Notes under the pieces: model-generated
The model's database searches: none
Told to the model about the DNA's origin: nothing
Seen by the model: the letters and a program-made list of their open reading frames with translations, nothing else
NCBI RefSeq assembly: GCF_013416325.1
Contig: NZ_JACCGK010000005.1
Coordinates: 1 to 64,000 of the forward strand
Length of the DNA: 64,000 nt
Origin: Vreelandella sedimenti
GTDB taxonomy: Bacteria > Pseudomonadota > Gammaproteobacteria > Pseudomonadales > Halomonadaceae
Reading direction: 5' to 3'
Position numbers and translations under genes: made by a program
In this document: positions 16,199 through 25,238 of the stretch, in pieces
How positions within the stretch are numbered: position 1 is the stretch's first letter
Layout: the number at the start of each line of letters is the position of its first letter

Positions 16199-16465
16199 CT
16201 AATCTGGCAAGCGGCTGTAGACCACGCCTTTCACTTCAAGCTCCAGTATCTCGTCGTAGGGTACCGTGACGCCCTCTACATCTCCTGGTGTCCTGTGGCT
16301 GTTCTTTATTTCTGATTCAGGAATCACCTTCACACCCACTAGCCCAACGTGCTGGATTCTGGCACTAAAGCGATTCCCCTCATGCTCAATCAGTAGCCGC
16401 TCACCGGCAATACACTTCTCGAGCTTGGCGTGCAGTTCTGCTTCGCTAACGTGGACAACACTCAT
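16199..16465 (-). CDS. Conserved small protein of unknown function
   Basis: An 88-residue acidic protein that I do not recognise. ATG 16465 has a strong AAAGGAGA site at 5 nt; the open frame to 16501 is probably untranslated. The middle (EGNRFSARIQHVGLVGVKVI) alternates short predicted beta strands and the end VPYDEILELEVKGVVYSRL suggests a small beta-barrel, but no named family is claimed. It stands alone, convergent with the dehydrogenase and divergent from the gene at 16638. Confidence 0.6.
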   Translation of the reverse strand: MSVVHVSEAELHAKLEKCIAGERLLIEHEGNRFSARIQHVGLVGVKVIPESEIKNSHRTPGDVEGVTVPYDEILELEVKGVVYSRLPD

Positions 16466-16637
16466 TGCTTTCTCCTTTAGCTTTTGCCATTGCTCTCGCA
16501 ATAAAATAATAATCCGTTATGTGCGCTAACTACTGTCTATAAAGACTTTATTTTAGACTATAAGTTCGTCTATGAGGTTAGAAGCTGCGCGCACCGTGCT
16601 AAAATGGGCGCTTATCGCTAGCCATAGGGGCAGGGTC

Positions 16638-17786
16638 ATGGGGGAGCAGTCATCATCAGCCGACACGCCGCTGTGGGCGGTCGTTGAGCTCGATCAATTT
16701 CGTACCCCTGAGCAGACCCAGGCAAGCCAATGGCGACGTTCGTTACGCTCGCTCTCGACGTGGCTGGGGGGCAAAAACGACGCTGAGCAGCAGGTGAAAG
16801 ACGAAAGCGAGCTCCGCTCGCTACCTGAGGTTAGGCTAGCGCATTTAGTACCGCCTATTGATTGGGCACCCGTCGCAACAGCGTTAGCACAACAGCTCGA
16901 TGACCAGAACTCGCCGGTAACCTTCTTCATTACCACACCCTATGGTGGCCATGCAGCGGTGGTTAGCCAATGGGCAGAAGCGCGCAGCATCACTTGCGTG
17001 CCGACGCCTTCACTTAGAGAGCTCGCCGAGGGTGGCACTGAGTGGGTAGAGCAGGGTATCAATCAACGTGAATGGGCAGTTCCGGCTCTGGAACGTTATT
17101 TTTTACGCCACACCCAGGGTATTCAGGGTATCCGAGAGTTTCTTGAGCGCGCTTTAAGTGGCCGTTTGGGTAAAGGTGTGATTGGTTGCGACAGCTGGAC
17201 CTACGCTTACCTTCAACGGGTGATCGGTATCGATGGGGCGCCGGTGTTTACCCTTCAATCGATGGAGGGCGAGCAGCTGGCGCGCTATTTTGCACAAATT
17301 GCGACCCATTCGGGGCAGCCTCCGCCTGTTTACAGCACGCGAACCGGTGAGCCGGTCTTGTTCGACTCAGTATCTAAGCAAAAGAGTAAAGCACCTAATA
17401 AAGAACTTCAGCGCTTGGCAGCTCACTGCCGCGGTCATATAGGTCTTGCTTGGCACTACTGGCGCGAGCGGTTGCGTGAGCCAAAAGCAGACGATGAAGA
17501 GGGCCTGTGGCTGGTGGATGCCCTCGCAGAGGCGGAACTTGCCGTTGATACCGGCGATATCGCCACCCTGGTGCTGCATGCGTTATTGGTTCATGGCGGT
17601 CTGGATGACGACTCTTTAGGTGAAGTGCTGCCGTTCTCACACCATGAAGCACTTAATGCCCGTTTAGCTCTGCAGCGCAAAGGCATTGTTTCAAGCTGCG
17701 AAGGGCGTTGGCAGATCACACCGTTAAGCTACGCGAGCGTTCGTCAATTACTAGAGTCGCGTAATTATCTGGTCGATCCGCTCTAA
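16638..17786 (+). CDS. Uncharacterised protein paired with an MscS channel
   Basis: A 382-residue soluble protein of unknown family. I chose ATG 16638 because GGCAGGG lies upstream; the frame is open to 16572. The first 90 residues are polar, residues about 85-200 look like an alpha/beta fold (VTFFITTPYGGHAAVVSQWAE; GVIGCDSWTYAYLQRVIG) without a proper P-loop, and the last 80 residues resemble a winged helix (NARLALQRKGIVSS). The stop is 27 nt before the MscS gene, so they form a two-gene unit and a role in regulating or sensing for the channel is possible. No function is claimed. Confidence 0.65.
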   Translation: MGEQSSSADTPLWAVVELDQFRTPEQTQASQWRRSLRSLSTWLGGKNDAEQQVKDESELRSLPEVRLAHLVPPIDWAPVATALAQQLDDQNSPVTFFITTPYGGHAAVVSQWAEARSITCVPTPSLRELAEGGTEWVEQGINQREWAVPALERYFLRHTQGIQGIREFLERALSGRLGKGVIGCDSWTYAYLQRVIGIDGAPVFTLQSMEGEQLARYFAQIATHSGQPPPVYSTRTGEPVLFDSVSKQKSKAPNKELQRLAAHCRGHIGLAWHYWRERLREPKADDEEGLWLVDALAEAELAVDTGDIATLVLHALLVHGGLDDDSLGEVLPFSHHEALNARLALQRKGIVSSCEGRWQITPLSYASVRQLLESRNYLVDPL

Positions 17787-17813
17787 AAGTGACAGGCCCG
17801 CGGAGGGCAACCC

Positions 17814-18665
17814 ATGGAAGAACAACAGAAGTACGCGCGACTGTTTAACGATATCGATAGCCAAGCGCTGATTACGTTGGGGGTCGTGCTGCTATCAACC
17901 ATCGTGCTGATTATTGTCAGCCAACGGGGGCTGAACTGGATCGGCAACCGAATGCATGGCCAAGTTCGCTTTCGTATTTTTGCCCTGGTGCCGATGACGC
18001 GCTTGCTGATATTGCTTACTACACTCGCCATCATCGTACCGATTATTATTGAGCCGTCGCTGCGCAACATGGTGACCCTGTTGGGTGCACTGGGCTTAGC
18101 CATTGGCTTTGCCATGAAAGATTACGTGAGCAGCTTGATAGCAGGCGTTGTTTCAGCGATAGAGCTGCCTTATCGGCCCGGCGACTGGGTTCAAATTGAA
18201 GATACCTACGGCGAGGTCAAACACGTTGGCTTACGCACCGTTGATATCCAAACCCCTGACGATGATTTGGTCTATGTACCGCATTTAAAGCTGTGGGATC
18301 ACGCCGTTTATAATGCCAACAACGGCGGTACCAGCCTGCAGTGCGTGGCGAGCTTTTATCTGCACCCTGAGCACGAGGCAAGCTGGGTACGGAAAGCGCT
18401 GCGTGACGTAGCGCTGACCAGTGCCTATCTTAAATTCGACCAGCCAATCATTGTGGTGGCCGAGGAGAAACCCTGGGGCACCCACTACCGCATACGCGCC
18501 TATCCGGTGGATCCCCGTCAGCAGTTTCTGTTTATTACCGACCTCACTATACGCGGCAAAAAAGTGCTGAGTGCCGCGGGGGTGCAGTCAGCGATGTTGC
18601 CACCGGATGCGGCCTTGGATACCCGCAACGCGGTGGGATCAGCTTACTCAAGAGGTAATGATTAG
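17814..18665 (+). CDS. MscS-family small-conductance mechanosensitive channel
   Basis: A 283-residue inner-membrane channel. Three hydrophobic helices (about 18-40, 62-82 and 86-120) end in the pore helix with [21 protein letters not shown], followed by the beta domain ([23 protein letters not shown]) and a cytoplasmic vestibule. It opens under membrane tension to release solutes on hypo-osmotic shock, valuable for a halophile that stores compatible solutes. Its stop overlaps the convergent yeeN stop by three bases, leaving no room for a terminator between them. Confidence 0.9.
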   Translation: MEEQQKYARLFNDIDSQALITLGVVLLSTIVLIIVSQRGLNWIGNRMHGQVRFRIFALVPMTRLLILLTTLAIIVPIIIEPSLRNMVTLLGALGLAIGFAMKDYVSSLIAGVVSAIELPYRPGDWVQIEDTYGEVKHVGLRTVDIQTPDDDLVYVPHLKLWDHAVYNANNGGTSLQCVASFYLHPEHEASWVRKALRDVALTSAYLKFDQPIIVVAEEKPWGTHYRIRAYPVDPRQQFLFITDLTIRGKKVLSAAGVQSAMLPPDAALDTRNAVGSAYSRGND

Positions 18666-19396
18666 CTATCACTCTCTTCGGGTAATTCACCGCTGTGATA
18701 GACGTTTTGTACATCATCCAGCTCGTTGAGCATGCCCAGAAACTTTTCGAACATTGCCACGTCGTCACCTTCAACCGGGGTGGTGGTTTGCGGCAGAAAC
18801 TGGATCTCGTCAGCCTCGAAGTCAATCTCACCGAACGCGTCCAGTAGCGCCTGCTTGGCTTTGGCATAGTCGGTGTGCGGGGCGAAAACAGTGATGCGAT
18901 CGCCCTCTTGCTCAATGTCGGTGACATCTACATCGGCTTCCATCAGCGCTTCAAGCACGGCCTCTTCATCGCTTCCGGCGAAGGAGAAGATGGCGCAGTG
19001 GTCAAACATATGGCTGACGCTACCGGGAGTGCCGATTTTGCTCTTGGTTTTGGTGAAGCAGCCGCGCACATCGCCAAAGGTGCGGTTGGGGTTGTCGGTA
19101 AGGCAGTCGACAATCACCATCACATTGCCAGGGCCGAAGCCTTCGTAACGTGCGGGCGAGAAATCTTCGCCACCGGCACCGCTGGCTTTGTCGAGCGCTT
19201 TATCAATAACGTGAGAGGGCACCTGATCTTTTTTGGCCCGCTCCATTAAGCCGCGCAGCGCCAGATTGCCATTAGGGTCGGTGCCGCCCGCTTTAGCGCA
19301 AACGTAAATCTCGCGTCCATATTTGCTGTAGACCTTGGTCTTTGCATCGGCCGTTTTGGCCATGGATTCCTTACGGTTCTGAAAAGCCCTACCCAT
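18662..19396 (-). CDS. yeeN: YebC/PmpR-family regulator, YeeN type
   Basis: A 244-residue protein of the YebC/TACO1 family. The start MGRAFQNRK and segments [44 protein letters not shown] and [11 protein letters not shown] match E. coli YeeN rather than the longer YebC branch. YebC-family proteins act in translation of difficult motifs or as DNA-binding regulators; YeeN itself is little studied. The start at 19396 has AGGA about 8 nt upstream, and this Shine-Dalgarno lies in the last unit of a 15-nt tandem array (19405-19464). The acidic C-terminus is typical. Confidence 0.9.
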   Translation of the reverse strand: MGRAFQNRKESMAKTADAKTKVYSKYGREIYVCAKAGGTDPNGNLALRGLMERAKKDQVPSHVIDKALDKASGAGGEDFSPARYEGFGPGNVMVIVDCLTDNPNRTFGDVRGCFTKTKSKIGTPGSVSHMFDHCAIFSFAGSDEEAVLEALMEADVDVTDIEQEGDRITVFAPHTDYAKAKQALLDAFGEIDFEADEIQFLPQTTTPVEGDDVAMFEKFLGMLNELDDVQNVYHSGELPEESDS

Positions 19397-19404
19397 GTTG
19401 CCGT

Positions 19405-19464
19405 CCTATGTTTTCAAGTCCTAGATTTTCAAGACCTATGTTTTCTAGACCTATGTTTGCTATA
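19405..19464 (-). repeat. Four 15-nt tandem units in the yeeN 5' leader
   Basis: On the plus strand the units are CCTATGTTTTCAAGT, CCTAGATTTTCAAGA, CCTATGTTTTCTAGA and CCTATGTTTGCTATA, end to end. Read on the minus strand each carries a TAGG core, and the promoter-distal copy supplies the yeeN Shine-Dalgarno. The ribosome-loading region has therefore been multiplied, which could affect translation initiation. Confidence 0.85.
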
Positions 19465-19465
19465 T

Positions 19466-19498
19466 GCCCCGCGCATTGAGCGGTGGGGCGGTTTTTTT
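19466..19498 (+). terminator. Terminator-like hairpin with T-run upstream of the LysE gene
   Basis: GCCCCGC (19466-19472) pairs with GCGG-tg-GGGC (19480-19489), followed by TTTTTTT (19492-19498) on the plus strand. No plus-strand gene ends just before it, so it either stops antisense transcription running through yeeN or forms part of a leader of the LysE transcript. Confidence 0.6.
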
Positions 19499-19670
19499 CA
19501 AAAAAGTAAAAAAGAGCGAAAAGTTGCATAGAGCGAAAAGAGTAAATTTTACCCAACAGCGTACCATGCTAACAGCGTTATTTAAGGCGCTTACCGAAGT
19601 GTTGCTTGGCTTAGCGTATACTGGCTGCCAGTTCCCACACTGTGATATCGACTCTTCAAGGAGAACAGGC

Positions 19671-20288
19671 ATGCCATTGACACTCTGGCTATCACTCGCC
19701 GCGATTTGTGCCATGGGCGCTATGTCGCCAGGGCCGAGTTTGGCACTGGTACTGCGCCATACGTTAGGCGGCGGGCGTTTTACTGGGGTGACCGCCGCAA
19801 TCTTCCATGCCTTTGGGGTGGGCTTTTATGCGCTCCTGACCGTTTGGGGGCTAGGCGCGATAATCGCCGGTTTTCCGCTGCTGTTCCAGCTGATTACCTG
19901 GTTCGGCGCGGCTTATTTGGCGTGGCTAGGGGTTAAAGCGCTGCGTGCCGAGAAAGCCGGTGCCTTAGAGCCTAAGGCGATCGTCACTAGCCGAGGGCAA
20001 GCAGCCAAAGAAGGGGTGTTGGTGGCATTGGGCAACCCGAAGCTGATTCTGTTTTTTGTCGCGCTGCTAAGCCAGTTTGTGACCCCGGAGATGAGTGGGG
20101 TAGCTAAAGCTATCATTGTGTTAACGGCGATGATTATTGATGGTGGATGGTACGTGTTGGTGGCGGTGATGCTTTCCCACTCGCAGATTCTGCCCTGGCT
20201 GCAGCAGCGTGCCCACTGGATTAACCGCATCACAGGCGTATTGTTAATTGCGCTGGCGCTACGAGTGGTGGCTGGACCGCTGGTGTAA
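19671..20288 (+). CDS. LysE-family amino-acid/metabolite exporter
   Basis: A 205-residue inner-membrane protein with five to six hydrophobic helices. The LysE/RhtB signature MSPGPSLALVLRHTLGGGR is near residue 17, followed by GAAYLAWLGVKALRA and GNPKLILFFVALLSQF. Family members export amino acids or their derivatives; substrate unknown. ATG 19671 follows AAGGAGA; the open frame extends about 69 codons upstream across the terminator-like hairpin and is not part of the gene. Confidence 0.88.
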   Translation: MPLTLWLSLAAICAMGAMSPGPSLALVLRHTLGGGRFTGVTAAIFHAFGVGFYALLTVWGLGAIIAGFPLLFQLITWFGAAYLAWLGVKALRAEKAGALEPKAIVTSRGQAAKEGVLVALGNPKLILFFVALLSQFVTPEMSGVAKAIIVLTAMIIDGGWYVLVAVMLSHSQILPWLQQRAHWINRITGVLLIALALRVVAGPLV

Positions 20289-20346
20289 AAAGCATAGCCG
20301 TGGCATGGTGATACCTATGCCGTTTGGGGTTTTGTGGGGCCGATTT

Positions 20347-20838
20347 ATGCAAATATACGACCAAGACTGCTATACCCACCAAGGGCTGCCGTTCAATTTA
20401 CGTGCGCTACGCGGCCAAGTGCTGCTGGTGGTTAACGTTGCCAGCCAGTGTGGTTTTACCCCGCAGCTAAGCGAACTTGAAACCCTTTTTCAGCGCTACC
20501 GGGATCGTGGCTTCACTGTGCTCGGTTTCCCGTGTAATCAGTTTGGCCGCCAGTCGCCGGAAAGTGCTCAAGCGTTTTGCCAGTTTGGCGAGCAGCAGTT
20601 TGGAGTCAGCTTTCCGCTACTGGAAAAGGTTAATGTCAATGGTAGTGATGCCCATCCACTGTTTGTGCTGCTCAAGCGCGAGGCGCCTGGAGTCCTAGGC
20701 ACACAGCTGATTAAATGGAATTTTACCAAGTTCCTGGTGGGCCGTGATGGCAAGGTGATTGCCCGCTTTGGGCCGCGCGACCACGGGCGTCCATTGCGTC
20801 TGGCGTTGGAAGAAGCCTTGGATCAAACTTACCCATAG
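20347..20838 (+). CDS. Glutathione peroxidase family protein
   Basis: A 163-residue thiol peroxidase of the thioredoxin fold. NVASQCGFTPQLSELE carries the peroxidatic cysteine at about residue 35; GFPCNQFGRQ and KWNFTKFLV supply the conserved glutamine and tryptophan of the active site. It reduces hydroperoxides with glutathione or thioredoxin in the cytosol. ATG 20347 is preceded by GGGG about 9 nt upstream; the frame is open into the LysE gene but that extension is unsupported. It follows LysE on the same strand by 58 nt. Confidence 0.9.
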   Translation: MQIYDQDCYTHQGLPFNLRALRGQVLLVVNVASQCGFTPQLSELETLFQRYRDRGFTVLGFPCNQFGRQSPESAQAFCQFGEQQFGVSFPLLEKVNVNGSDAHPLFVLLKREAPGVLGTQLIKWNFTKFLVGRDGKVIARFGPRDHGRPLRLALEEALDQTYP

Positions 20839-20858
20839 CCCCACAAAGTACTATCTTT

Positions 20859-21245
20859 CTATACCTGCTCGCCCCGCGCGACTGCTACACGATTCATGAG
20901 CGCGTTCCAGCGGTGACGCACCATCATGGTCGTTAATCCTGAAAACAGCGCCCAGCTTTTGCGTCGCCAGCCCTTCAAGCGCATGTTGTGATTGACCAAC
21001 TGCTTCATTAGCTTGTAGTCGTCAAATTGTCGCCATTCGCTGGCGATTGAAAGCTGATGGCGAGACATCACCGGTGCCATTTCCAGGCGAAACATCCATT
21101 CGAGCTCGCTTAGCGTCATATCATAGCGCTCTATGACCTCGACCATACGCGCGTAGTCGCGTTCGCTGGGTTCACGATCCAGCCACAGCGGGGCTAGCGC
21201 TAGCCATAGATCGCCGCGTTCATCTACTAGCTGCTGTGCATTCAT
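20859..21245 (-). CDS. Conserved hypothetical protein, tryptophan-rich
   Basis: A 128-residue cytosolic protein, unusually rich in tryptophan and methionine. ATG 21245 has GAGG upstream at 6 nt. The N-terminal half (ERGDLWLALAPLWLDREPSE and LSELEWMFRLEMAPVM) looks like an alpha-helical DUF7079-like domain, from memory only. The C-terminus (MRLKGWRRKSWALFSG) is basic. It is convergent with the glutathione peroxidase gene and nothing indicates its role. Confidence 0.6.
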   Translation of the reverse strand: MNAQQLVDERGDLWLALAPLWLDREPSERDYARMVEVIERYDMTLSELEWMFRLEMAPVMSRHQLSIASEWRQFDDYKLMKQLVNHNMRLKGWRRKSWALFSGLTTMMVRHRWNALMNRVAVARGEQV

Positions 21246-21410
21246 GATCGCCTCGTGGGAAGTCGTTGCCGATATAAGTACTGTGGCAGCTATCGTGACG
21301 CGAATGCGCCCCGAGCTCAAGAGCGGGCAGGAGCTCAAGGATGGAGAGTCGCTCATGGAGCGGACAGCGCGCACGGAGACAGCTAGAATAGCCTCTATGA
21401 GTCATGACGC

Positions 21411-21468
21411 TGCTATGCCAAAAGCTATGCCAAGAACTATGGCAAGAACTATGCCAAGAACTATGCCA
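21411..21468 (+). repeat. 12-nt tandem array upstream of fabV
   Basis: A partial unit (TGCTATGCCA, 21411-21420) is followed by four full units at 21421, 21433, 21445 and 21457 close to AGAACTATGCCA. It lies 74 nt before the fabV start, inside the 296-nt gap 21246-21541, and could alter promoter spacing. The gap also contains a direct repeat GAGCTCAAG around 21316-21341. No gene is supported in it. Confidence 0.8.
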
Positions 21469-21541
21469 AAACGGTGTCGCTAGTTATGATGTTGCCAGTT
21501 ACGATATTAAAAGCTAAATCAATCCGATAAAGAGGTTCTCT

Positions 21542-22753
21542 GTGATTATTAAACCCAAAGTACGCGGCTTTATTTGTACCACTACTCATCCCATTGGCTG
21601 CGAGCAGAACGTTCGCGAACAGATTGAAGCGACCCGCGCTCGCGGTTTGGATAAGCAGGCTGGCCCAAAAAAAGTACTCGTCATTGGGGCTTCAAGTGGC
21701 TATGGGTTAGCAGCCCGGATTACTGCAGCGTTTGGCTACGGCGCCGACACATTGGGCGTTTTCTTTGAAAAGCCTGCCACCGATAAGAAGCCTGGCACTG
21801 CAGGCTGGTACAACAGTGCCGCCTTCGATAAGTTTGCCAAGCAGGAAGGGCTGTACAGCAAGTCGATTAACGGCGATGCGTTTTCCCATGAAGCGCGGGA
21901 AAAAGCCATTGAATTGATTAAGCAGGACATGGGCGAGATCGATCTGGTGGTTTACTCATTGGCATCACCCGTTCGCAAGCTGCCGGATAGCGGCGAACTT
22001 AAGCGCTCCAGCCTCAAGCCAATTGGCGAAACCTACCGCGCCACCGCTATCGATACCAATAAAGATGCCATTATTGAAGCAGAAGTAGAGCCAGCCACCC
22101 AGCAGGAAATCGACGACACCATTACGGTAATGGGTGGCGAAGATTGGGAACTGTGGATGAAAGCACTTGACCAAGCAGGTGTGCTGGCAAAAGGTGCGCG
22201 TAGCGTGGCGTTTAGCTATATCGGCACTGAAATTACTTGGCCGATCTACTGGCACGGTGCGCTGGGTAAAGCCAAGGAAGACCTTGATCGCGCCGCAGCG
22301 GCTATCGACGCCAAGCTGAAAAAGACCGGTGGCGGTGCCAATGTGGCGGTACTCAAGTCGGTGGTCACCCAGGCAAGTGCGGCCATTCCGGTAATGCCGC
22401 TGTATATCGCCATGGTCTACCGCATCATGAAAGAGCAGGGCCTGCACGAAGGCACGATCGATCAATTGAACCGTCTATTCGGCGAGCAGCTCTACTCAGC
22501 CCAAGGCAAGCGCGGTGAATTGGTAACTGATGACGTTGGGCGCCTGCGTTTGGATGACTGGGAACTGCGCGATGACGTTCAGCAAGCGTGTCAGGATCTT
22601 TGGCCTGAAGTGACGACTGAAAACTTATTCGAGATTACCGACTATGCTGGTTATAAGCACGAATTCTTGAAGCTATTTGGCTTTGAGCGTGACGATGTCG
22701 ATTACGATGCCGACGTCAATCCAGAGGTTACGTTTGATGTCGTGAATCTGTAA
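21542..22753 (+). CDS. fabV: FabV-type enoyl-[acyl-carrier-protein] reductase / trans-2-enoyl-CoA reductase
   Basis: A 403-residue NADH-dependent enoyl reductase for the last step of fatty acid elongation. The start [19 protein letters not shown], the cofactor motif [16 protein letters not shown] and the catalytic Y-X8-K motif in [20 protein letters not shown] are diagnostic. The initiator is GTG at 21542 with AGAGG 6 nt upstream. FabV is naturally insensitive to triclosan. The downstream small membrane protein gene begins 55 nt later. Confidence 0.96.
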   Translation: MIIKPKVRGFICTTTHPIGCEQNVREQIEATRARGLDKQAGPKKVLVIGASSGYGLAARITAAFGYGADTLGVFFEKPATDKKPGTAGWYNSAAFDKFAKQEGLYSKSINGDAFSHEAREKAIELIKQDMGEIDLVVYSLASPVRKLPDSGELKRSSLKPIGETYRATAIDTNKDAIIEAEVEPATQQEIDDTITVMGGEDWELWMKALDQAGVLAKGARSVAFSYIGTEITWPIYWHGALGKAKEDLDRAAAAIDAKLKKTGGGANVAVLKSVVTQASAAIPVMPLYIAMVYRIMKEQGLHEGTIDQLNRLFGEQLYSAQGKRGELVTDDVGRLRLDDWELRDDVQQACQDLWPEVTTENLFEITDYAGYKHEFLKLFGFERDDVDYDADVNPEVTFDVVNL

Positions 22754-22808
22754 GCCATTCACAGAGGCGGTAGCGCCGCCCAATTCGACCGGAACGCTGG
22801 AGGTGTTT

Positions 22809-23024
22809 ATGGATACTAGGGAAAGCAAAACCCCGGAAGAAGAGAAGCAGCATATTATCAATGAGCGGATACCTGAGGATTATGAAACCTCAAAACCGCA
22901 CCTACAGCCTGAAGCCAAGAAGCAGCCAGGCGGGCTGTATAAGCTACTCCCGCTAGTGGTGATCATTCTCGGCGTGATTGTGGTTAGTATCGTTGTGTTA
23001 GGCATAATTAACCGGGGTAATTAG
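22809..23024 (+). CDS. Small single-span membrane protein
   Basis: A 71-residue protein: a charged N-terminal half (residues 1-42) and one transmembrane helix (LLPLVVIILGVIVVSIVVLGII, about 47-68). ATG 22809 has GGAGG (22799-22803) at 5 nt; a GTG at 22803 is less likely. No family recognised. A 7-bp GC hairpin (23047-23065) follows, without a T-run. Confidence 0.7.
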   Translation: MDTRESKTPEEEKQHIINERIPEDYETSKPHLQPEAKKQPGGLYKLLPLVVIILGVIVVSIVVLGIINRGN

Positions 23025-23150
23025 TGCTTAGCCATTTTCTCTTTTTGCCGGGCCTTGCGCCCGGCAACTTGCATTCATGCGTCACGTTTTTGTTGCAGTG
23101 GTCATAACGCTGCCATCCTCTACGCAATTGGGTAAGATGATTGTTTATCT

Positions 23151-24179
23151 ATGTCGATGGCGGTCTTTCATGCATCTTTTCATGCAACTCAATCAGTTAT
23201 CATGCAGCCCAACCCGTTAGCCTCACAGGCAGCGCTACCTCGTCGGCGGGTGGCCTTTCTGCTGCTGCCAGGTTTTTCGTTATTGACCCACGCCAGCGCA
23301 CTGGAACCGCTACAAATGGCTAACCAGCTGAGTGGGCAGATGCTTTACCACACCGTCACATTAAGTCTCAATGACGAGCCCGTTCGCAGCGGTGCTCAGC
23401 TTTCGCTCATTGCTCAGCACGCATTAAGTACCGCATTAGGCCCGCTTGACCTGCTGTTGATATGCGCACCGACGCCGCTGCCCTATACGTTACCCGCAAA
23501 GTTGAATGAGTGGCTACGTGGGCACCAGGGGCGCGGTGTGGCACTGGGTGGGTTGGCAGGGGGCACGGAAGTGTTGGCGCGCTGTGGGCTGCTTGAAGGC
23601 TATCGTGCGACGCTGCCCTGGCAGCGTTTTGAGGCTTTTTCTCAGGCCTATCCGCAAGTGACACTTTCTCAACAGCTGTTTGAGATTGATCGCGACAGGC
23701 TGACCTGCGCGGGGGGAACCGCGGCCATGGATTTGATGCTCACGCTGATTGGTCAGCATCACGGTGCCCGCTTGGCGGAGCAGGTGTCTGAGCAGTTTGT
23801 CTGTGACCGCATTCGCTTGGCAGATGAGCGCCAGCATGTGCCGCTGCGTAGCCGCCTGGGGCATGCGCCGCAAAGCCTGGTGGAGGCTGTTACGCTTATG
23901 GAAGCCAATATTGAGGAGCCGCTCTCGACCCTGGAACTGGCCGAACATCTGGGGATCTCTCGGCGTCAGTTGGAGCGGCTATTTAAGAAGTATCTGCAGG
24001 CGGTGCCTAGTCGCTACTACCTGGATTTACGCTTACAAGAGGCGCGCAAACAGTTGCGCGATAGTGACCGGCCGGTAGGCGATATTGCGTTTGCCACGGG
24101 ATTTTCCTCAGGCGCGCACTTTTCTACCGCCTACCGTCACCATTTCGGCATGACGCCGAGAGAAGAGCGCCTGGGTTAG
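23151..24179 (+). CDS. GlxA/ArgR-type AraC-family regulator
   Basis: A 342-residue regulator with an N-terminal DJ-1/PfpI-like domain (about 32-205; LPGFSLLTHASALEPLQMAN, AGGTAAMDLMLTLIG) and a C-terminal AraC DNA-binding domain (about 235-340; LSTLELAEHLGISRRQLERL, GDIAFATGFSSGAHFSTAYR). This architecture is that of the arginine-responsive ArgR of Pseudomonas and of CdhR. Its location 1.1 kb before the ast operon makes it a candidate activator of arginine catabolism. The start is uncertain: neither 23151 nor ATG 23202 has a clear Shine-Dalgarno. Confidence 0.85.
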   Translation: MSMAVFHASFHATQSVIMQPNPLASQAALPRRRVAFLLLPGFSLLTHASALEPLQMANQLSGQMLYHTVTLSLNDEPVRSGAQLSLIAQHALSTALGPLDLLLICAPTPLPYTLPAKLNEWLRGHQGRGVALGGLAGGTEVLARCGLLEGYRATLPWQRFEAFSQAYPQVTLSQQLFEIDRDRLTCAGGTAAMDLMLTLIGQHHGARLAEQVSEQFVCDRIRLADERQHVPLRSRLGHAPQSLVEAVTLMEANIEEPLSTLELAEHLGISRRQLERLFKKYLQAVPSRYYLDLRLQEARKQLRDSDRPVGDIAFATGFSSGAHFSTAYRHHFGMTPREERLG

Positions 24180-24198
24180 AAGGATAAGATTAGAGGGC

Positions 24199-24993
24199 TC
24201 AGGTTAATGTATCCACAATTCCACCTTCCACACGCAGTGCCGCCCCGGTGGTTGCACTGGCTTGGGGAGAAGCGGCGTAGACGCTCATACTCGCGACTTC
24301 TTCGGGTGTTGCTAGGCGCTGGATAATTGAAGAGGGGCGGTTCTCTTTAACAAAGCGTTCTTCCATCTCTTGCTGAGAAATGCCCTCTTTTTCCGCCATT
24401 TCCCCGATCATCTTGAGCACGCCTTCTGAACGGGTCGGCCCAGGTAGAATGGCATTCACGGTGACCTGGGTGCCGCTGAGCACTTTGGCCAGCCCGCGAG
24501 AGAAGGAGAGCAGCGCCGATTTGGTCATGCCGTAATGCACCATTTCACCAGGGATGTTGATCCCTGACTCGCTGGAGATAAACTGTATACGGCCCCAGTC
24601 GCGCTCGCGCATGCCCTGGGCGTAGTGACGGGAAAGCCTCACCGCGCTCATGATATTAATATCGAAAAATTGCTGCCACGTAGCGTCATCTACATCGAAA
24701 AAGTCCTGCGGGCCGAAAATGCCTACGTTATTGATCAGGATATCCGCGCTGGGCTGCTGTTTAATAAGCGTTTGGCAACCTTCAGCGGTGCCGAGATCAG
24801 CCGCCACGACTTCTACCTTGGCATTGGGAGTGTCTTTTTTAAGTGCGGTGATGGCGCCATCAACACGTGCTTGGGTACGCCCTGTTATGACCACGTCAGC
24901 GCCTGCCTTGGCGAGCCCTTGAGCAATTGCAAAACCGATGCCCGCTGTAGAACCCGTGATAATGGCGTGTTTGCCGCTTAGATCAATCTGCAT
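24199..24993 (-). CDS. Short-chain dehydrogenase/reductase
   Basis: A 264-residue classical SDR, cytosolic and NAD(P)-dependent. The cofactor motif is TGSTAGIGFAIAQG, the NNVG motif is NNVGIFG, and the catalytic serine and YxxxK are in ISSESG and HYGMTKSAL. NPGPTRS-like ILPGPTRSEGV near residue 190 is standard. ATG 24993 follows GGAGA; the upstream frame to 25134 is not needed. Substrate unknown. It is divergent from astC, sharing the 245-nt gap 24994-25238, so it may be co-regulated with arginine catabolism. Confidence 0.85.
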   Translation of the reverse strand: MQIDLSGKHAIITGSTAGIGFAIAQGLAKAGADVVITGRTQARVDGAITALKKDTPNAKVEVVAADLGTAEGCQTLIKQQPSADILINNVGIFGPQDFFDVDDATWQQFFDINIMSAVRLSRHYAQGMRERDWGRIQFISSESGINIPGEMVHYGMTKSALLSFSRGLAKVLSGTQVTVNAILPGPTRSEGVLKMIGEMAEKEGISQQEMEERFVKENRPSSIIQRLATPEEVASMSVYAASPQASATTGAALRVEGGIVDTLT

Positions 24994-25238
24994 ACGCTGG
25001 TCTCCTCTCGTCCTGAGTGTCGGTGCTTCACTATACAGATCTATGAAATACAGGAGTACGCAACACATGACTCCATAGCTTGCTAATAAGTATGGAGCTC
25101 TTTTAGGGTTCTTCAAGGCAGTACCTAACTTCATTAGGCGCCGCTATTCATAATTTGCCGTCCCATTGCTGAAAGCGGTTACCCTTATTGCCCGCTTATA
25201 CTGTTTTCATTCCTTTCCTCCACTGGAGATAGCGACCC

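Noticed and set aside
21965..22465. 166-codon minus-strand frame
   Set aside because: Antisense to fabV, no independent start signals.
23047..23065. GC hairpin GCCGGGC/GCCCGGC as a terminator
   Set aside because: No T-run on the downstream side of either strand; T-run lies before the stem on the plus strand.
25141..25238. Sigma-54 promoter for the ast operon
   Set aside because: The only candidate has GG and GC eleven rather than ten bases apart and lacks the TGGCAC context.
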